Notes under the pieces: generated by a model
Seen by the model: only the letters and a program-made list of their open reading frames with translations
Told to the model about the DNA's origin: nothing
Databases searched by the model: none
NCBI RefSeq assembly: GCF_001039355.2
Contig: NW_019774892.1
Coordinates: 174,724 to 238,723, forward strand
DNA length: 64,000 nt
DNA from: Lingula anatina
Taxonomy: Eukaryota; Brachiopoda; Lingulata; Lingulida; Lingulidae
Direction: 5' to 3'
Shown here: positions 49,444-64,000 of the stretch, piece by piece
Layout: each line of letters begins with the position of its first letter
How positions within the stretch are numbered: the stretch's first letter is position 1
Position numbers and translations under genes: made by a program

Positions 49444-50073
49444 TTTTGATCGTCTTCCACTCGTACACGCTTTTACTCAAAATGGCGACTTGAAAGCTGC
49501 ACGCACCTGCCGAAAATAGTTCGGAACTAGCAATCATATTAAGAAACAAGAATGGGAGAAACATTGAAGATAAATATCTATATTAATCTATATTAATCAC
49601 CCAATGTTCTGAGATAAAAATCAACAAATAATCACATAACTCAAGAAAAACACATCTTTTACACATATATTCATGCGCATACACCAGATAGCGCCACTGA
49701 AGATAGCGGGCTCTGCAGTTTTTCAATCGTTACAAGTTTGATTTTAGTAAAGTGGGCGTTCGATTGACAACAAAAGCATACCATTAAGCAATTAAAAAAA
49801 TATCCACTTGTTCATATAACATAGTGCCTCAGTAAAAAATTATTACTTAACAGTAGAATAACCATTGATGAATGGCTACTTCTAAAATATAGATTACAGG
49901 CGGAGATTGAAATTTCGCGTTTATGGTCATTTTGTAATAAAAAAACTATCAGAATGTAAATCAAAGCATAATAATAATTTGTCTTTCAGATGAATTTTCT
50001 ATAAAATTTGTTTTCCATTTCTCTCTGTTTCAATCGTATTACATTCCTTCTTTTACTCAAAACCCGACACAGC
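49444..50073. promoter_or_regulatory. Shared promoter region, KHDRBS (-) and CARM1 (+)
   Basis: The two start codons face away from each other across 630 bp. There is no TATA box at either side. AAAATGGCG (49479-49487), the YY1-type core common near housekeeping starts, is about 40 bp above the KHDRBS ATG. Two upstream in-frame codons cannot be excluded on the CARM1 side (ATG at 50008). Confidence 0.6.
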
Positions 50074-59946
<9,873 letters not shown>

Positions 59947-60145
59947 CACACACCAACACCATGTATAGGCTTAAAGAGGCTGCGAACTTTAGGGAGGGGG
60001 GTTAGGGAAAAGAAGGTTAAATTTAGTATTTTGATAATGTTAAGCTTGCCTTGTAGATTTTACTTTCATTGTCAACTCACATCAGCTTGATAAGTGGCTC
60101 CCAGCACCCATTACTATACTCCATACTGTACAATTATTCCTGAAC

Positions 60146-60155
60146 AATAAATAAA
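60146..60155 (+). terminator. Polyadenylation signal of CARM1
   Basis: AATAAATAAA gives two overlapping AATAAA hexamers about 200 nt after the CARM1 stop. A (TA)n run (60181-60206) follows soon after. Confidence 0.6.
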
Positions 60156-60209
60156 GCAAATGAAGCCTGCAAGTGCAACATTATATATATATATATATAT
60201 ATATATGGT

Positions 60210-61984
60210 GGTTGCCAGTGCAAAGATGATTGACAAAGAATAATGAAGGGAAATGCTCTGTCTGCTTGGAGTTGATTTTTTGTCTGAAAAATGTAGTTCT
60301 CTAAGATAAGAAATGATGGTGTGATCACAGGCATTACATATCTGACAGCAATACAGCTAGTAGACCACAGTGAATGGTAGCTGCTTAGATTATTTTCACT
60401 TCTTAATATAGAATAAAAAGGTTTACATTTGAATACTGAAATCCTAAAAGTCTTTTGAGGTCTACATTGCAATTGCAGGCTTGTCCATGCTGTTACAACT
60501 TGTGGGGAACAAAACTAAATTGGAAGTGCTAGAAAGCTTATGCAGCTATTATCACTTTTATCAAGAACGTATTAAGTTTTACCTATTTATCCAAAACCTT
60601 AATGAACAGATGGATTCCTGTCAGTCCACAAGATCCTGTTATAAAATATTTTGATAGAATGAAGTAGATAGAAAATATTTTCAAGATTGGCACAGTATAG
60701 AATTCAAATTGTAGTAGTGCATGACGAGCTGAGGGATTCTATTTAAGCTTGCTCTGCCTGTTTGTCGAATCTACTAAGATGCTTTTGAGGCAATCATTAC
60801 TACATGGCTGCTTCTGGTGACTTAAATTTGGTTGATTTTCATCTCACTGATATACCTAACAACCAAGGAACATTTCAAAATTGGTGAAAACTAAGAGGGT
60901 TGTTCTTCTTGTGTTTAAATGTTAATTGATAGTTGTCAGAAGAGATGCTGTTGCTTTTGAATGGATTTTCTGCTACTCAAGGCTGTATATTACAATAGAT
61001 GAGGGTTAACAGGGACACAAAGGTTATGTATATAAAACATTTCAATGTATTTGATGAATTTCAAGGAATTTGATTACAAAAATCTCAATCAGGTATCACT
61101 TTTGACCTGGTACTCATACATTGTTGTAAAAGTCAGGATAAGAAATTTTAAAGAATCTGAACAGACACTTTCATTTGTAATAAAATTGTTTCTGATAGGT
61201 GCAGTTCCTTTTTGGTAAGTGTCATATGTGCATTCATTTTTAAATGGAATATGATACATTTTTTCCAAGGAAATTCTTCTAAAATTAAGCTTTACCCTAT
61301 TATTTTCACAAGTTGTACATTGCTGGATTTGGTTTTGAATTTGAAGAATTAAGAATATTTTGAAATTTCGTACAATCGAGATTATATAATTGCCATTGCT
61401 GTGCAATGAATGCTGCATCCCAGTCTTGACTTGTAGATAGTTTCTCATACCTGACGTAACAAGTCTCATTATAACACAATTGTAAATAAATGTAAGGTTT
61501 GTTCATTATTGTCATACTGTGTATAGAGGGTTAAAAAGACACTTGGGTGGAAAATGAGAAAGACCGATAAGATTTTTTAAATGACTTGTAAGCACAGCAC
61601 CACATCCAAGAATGACACTTAATAAAAATAAAATGGCTAATCTATAAATTAGTATGTACTTAGATATTCCCTTTATCAAATGTGACAAGTACAAGGTATT
61701 TAATATTTCACCCAAGGATATACTGATGTTATAATTTGAGAGAAGCTAGTATTTGCTTGCTTGTCTGTACTACGACCAGAACAAATTTTAAACAAGTCTT
61801 TCTAATGTTACACATATATCTTTATATATATATATTTACATATTGTCAGTGATACTTCAGTTTGATAGAATTTCAAAGTTTCAACCAATGGATATTATTG
61901 CAATGTTATTAATATTGTCACTATATTGTTCATAGTGACTTGGCAAATAATAACTTTTAAAACAACTTTGTTTGCTTTCTTGAA
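60210..61984. other. Intergenic between convergent genes
   Basis: No exon recognised; open frames on the minus strand (60134-60472, 61089-61715) have no domain. The CARM1 3' end and the 3' UTR of the next gene (minus) probably take up part of it. Confidence 0.4.
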
Positions 61985-63831
61985 TTACATTTCAGCAGTT
62001 GCTGGTTCATGGGTCATTTTGTTCATACTTTGTTGCAAAGCTACTTCTGTGTCCCAACGGCTAGCCTGTTGTTGATATGGCTGCTCAATTACACTAATAC
62101 AAGTGTCATTCCGCACATGTTCAAAAGCTTCATCTCTCTCTATGCTTAAGTTTGAATAAGGCAGCAAATCTGTCAAATGTACAGACACACAGCAGGAAAA
62201 AATGTCCATTTTCAACACCTTTTACATAATATAAAATAACCAATTTACTGTCATTTTTATATGATCAACGAAATTGATGAGATGGAAAAAATATCAACAG
62301 AACAATTTACGTCCAATTTGCTCCATTCTGAAATTCTGAACATTTCTGACCCTTTATTACACAATACTCGGTAACAGATTCACCATAATTTTTGTATAAT
62401 CAACTAACAAAATTGTTTAGATGCAGAAAATGTCATGTATCTTATTAGTTCAATAATGAGACTGCTAACATGCTGAAGACTTTAATCTGAGGAAAAACCA
62501 CTGTACAAAAAAAAAATTATAATAATAAAAATACAGCATAACTTCATCAAAACTAAGCCGATCAATATAATTATCCATCTGTAGTATAGTCCTATTAATT
62601 AGTCCTGCAAGTTTTAAAGCAAATTGTAACAGTTTTCATGTTACTTGTGTAACAGTCAATAGAACATGCTACAATAAAAAAAAAAAAAACTTTGAAAAAA
62701 AGTTTCCATCAAGCTGATTTTCAAACTTGACCTGTATTTTGTCATAATTCTTTGGAAGCGTTCATCTGCAAAATTTTCACTCAATAAGTATTTCATTGTC
62801 TTGCATTACACCCATCTTAACCCGTCTTAAAATTGTGCCTTTTTTTATAACCAGGAAAGGTAAAATATGTCTCCTTTGACAATTAGAATCCTCTGTTGTT
62901 ATTTCATAGATTTTGACCAAATCTTCAGTTTTTTTGAAAAAAAAAAAAAAAAAAAAAAACTCCAATCTTAAATAACACAATGGTGAGCGCCCTTTAGTGA
63001 GTCCCCAAATACACAAAGGATTTAATAAGACGACACTGTGAAAAATCTCTCTTTAGAAGCAATATTCACTGGCAAGTGATATACAGAAGCAACATTCACT
63101 GGCAAGTGATATAAAGATGCTGTATGCCAAAACTCTGTGTACAACTTTCTTTACTGCATTAGTCCCATGGGTGCTGTAATCTTTCTTTTTTCAAAGTTTC
63201 TATCTTCTTCACCTCTGGTACGGGTGCAAACTGGAGGCTGATTTGATATTGGTTTTTATGGAACTAGGGGCTTTCATGCTACTGGAAGCTAAAATGAAAT
63301 TGTAATAATTTAAAGTGGTGAATAATTCTGTACCAAATCAAAATAATGTTTTTGTTAAAGCTATGCTAGAATATTAAATCTTATTTAAAATGAAGTTAAC
63401 TTGAGCACTTCTGCATCTCAACCTCAAGCTCTTTTAATCATTTAGCTCACCCTGTCTTCCTGGTTGAGCATGTTCTGCAGGAGATGGTTGGGACTGGCTG
63501 GAATGCACATTCTCACTGCCTGACTTTAAACCTTTACCAAAGTTAACTGCAGCCAGTAAAGTATTTGTATCTGCTATGGAAGATGTCTGTTGTTGGCTGG
63601 TTTTCTGAGCTATAATGAAAAGATTATGAGGATTACAATTTGCAGTGAAATAAAAAATAACCTGACAAAATTTTTGTTAAAGACATGATTTATTGGAATA
63701 CGTATAAGACACAACTTCTTAGCTTTTCTTTAGATGGTGACACAATACTTACCTAATTCCCACTCGTCTCTAAAGCTGGTGATCATGTCCAATAGTTGTG
63801 TGCTTATTCTGTTTACAGCATTCATCTGTTT
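61985..63831 (-). CDS. 3' exons of an unrecognised gene
   Basis: Minus-strand exons 63831-63753 (acceptor ttttattag, donor GTAAGT) and 63609-63451 (acceptor tcattatag, donor GTGAGC) join in phase: KQMNAVNRISTQLLDMITSF looks helical, then a Ser/Gln-rich stretch. The next exon may be 63288-63209 (26 codons, ending SLHPYQR) or 62169-61985 (acceptor ttgacag, 61 codons, ending EPATAEM). Both start in the required phase, so they may be alternative ends. I do not recognise the family. Three to four junctions in consistent phase make it a real gene; its 5' part lies beyond the right edge. Confidence 0.55.
62300..62770. repeat. Interspersed repeat, second copy of the 10.6-kb element
   Basis: Matches 10640-11060 in several blocks (tttattacacaat, cttattagttcaataatgagactg, gctgattttcaaacttgacctg). 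Lies inside the unrecognised minus-strand gene. Confidence 0.7.
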
Positions 63832-64000
63832 CTAATAAAATGACACAAATAAATTACTCGCAAAAATAATCTAGTTTTCCTTTAAATTCAGAACTATTAT
63901 GAATTGTGTAATTCACATATAAAATAGTTATATTTAATTATCAGTTATATAAAATAATCCATACACTTATTTAACTTAAAAAATATTGTCACTTTATGTT

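Overview
The window is AT-rich animal nuclear DNA with spliced genes (GT-AG introns), long intergenic spans, microsatellites and many short inverted-repeat elements. The protein families (CARM1, a Sam68-type STAR protein, an ID helix-loop-helix protein, a lipid phosphate phosphatase, a Ly6 domain) fit any bilaterian. The gene structures and repeats look invertebrate and lophotrochozoan, probably mollusc-like, but I cannot name a species. Three single N bases (5681, 10608, 17065) mark contig joins. Two of them sit between near-identical direct copies, so parts of this assembly are probably duplicated artefacts.

Layout. 1-2 kb: a G-rich minisatellite, then the last two exons of a Ly6-domain gene (+). 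2-11 kb: repeats, a dead Tc1-type transposase, a satellite-like array and an interspersed repeat. 11.5-15.5 kb: a complete phospholipid phosphatase gene (+) with two interchangeable exon 2 copies. 16-18.1 kb: a 1.05-kb direct duplication across an N. 18-42 kb: a desert of about 24 kb whose only firm gene is an ID gene (30.63-29.61 kb, minus). 44.6-49.4 kb: a nine-exon KHDRBS/Sam68-like gene (minus). 50.1-60.2 kb: a 14-exon CARM1 gene (+), head to head with it across about 630 bp. 62-63.8 kb: the 3' exons of an unrecognised gene (minus).

The most interesting signal is in the desert upstream of ID. Four copies of one composite site lie on the same strand between 35.67 and 39.19 kb. Each has a SMAD-type half site (NNCGCCA-N4-GTCT) followed, always after exactly 6 bases, by a CACCTG E-box. 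A fifth SMAD-type site lacks the E-box. ID genes are classic direct targets of BMP-SMAD signalling, so this looks like a multi-part BMP response region, possibly read jointly with a CACCTG-binding factor. The ID promoter adds a TATA box, three same-orientation GTGGGAA sites and a CRE beside GGCGCC.

Other points worth a look: a phase-correct candidate alternative terminal exon in the KHDRBS gene with its own AATAAA; decayed tandem copies of a CARM1 exon end in the following intron; and the pairing of an arginine methyltransferase gene with an RG-rich RNA-binding protein gene on one promoter.
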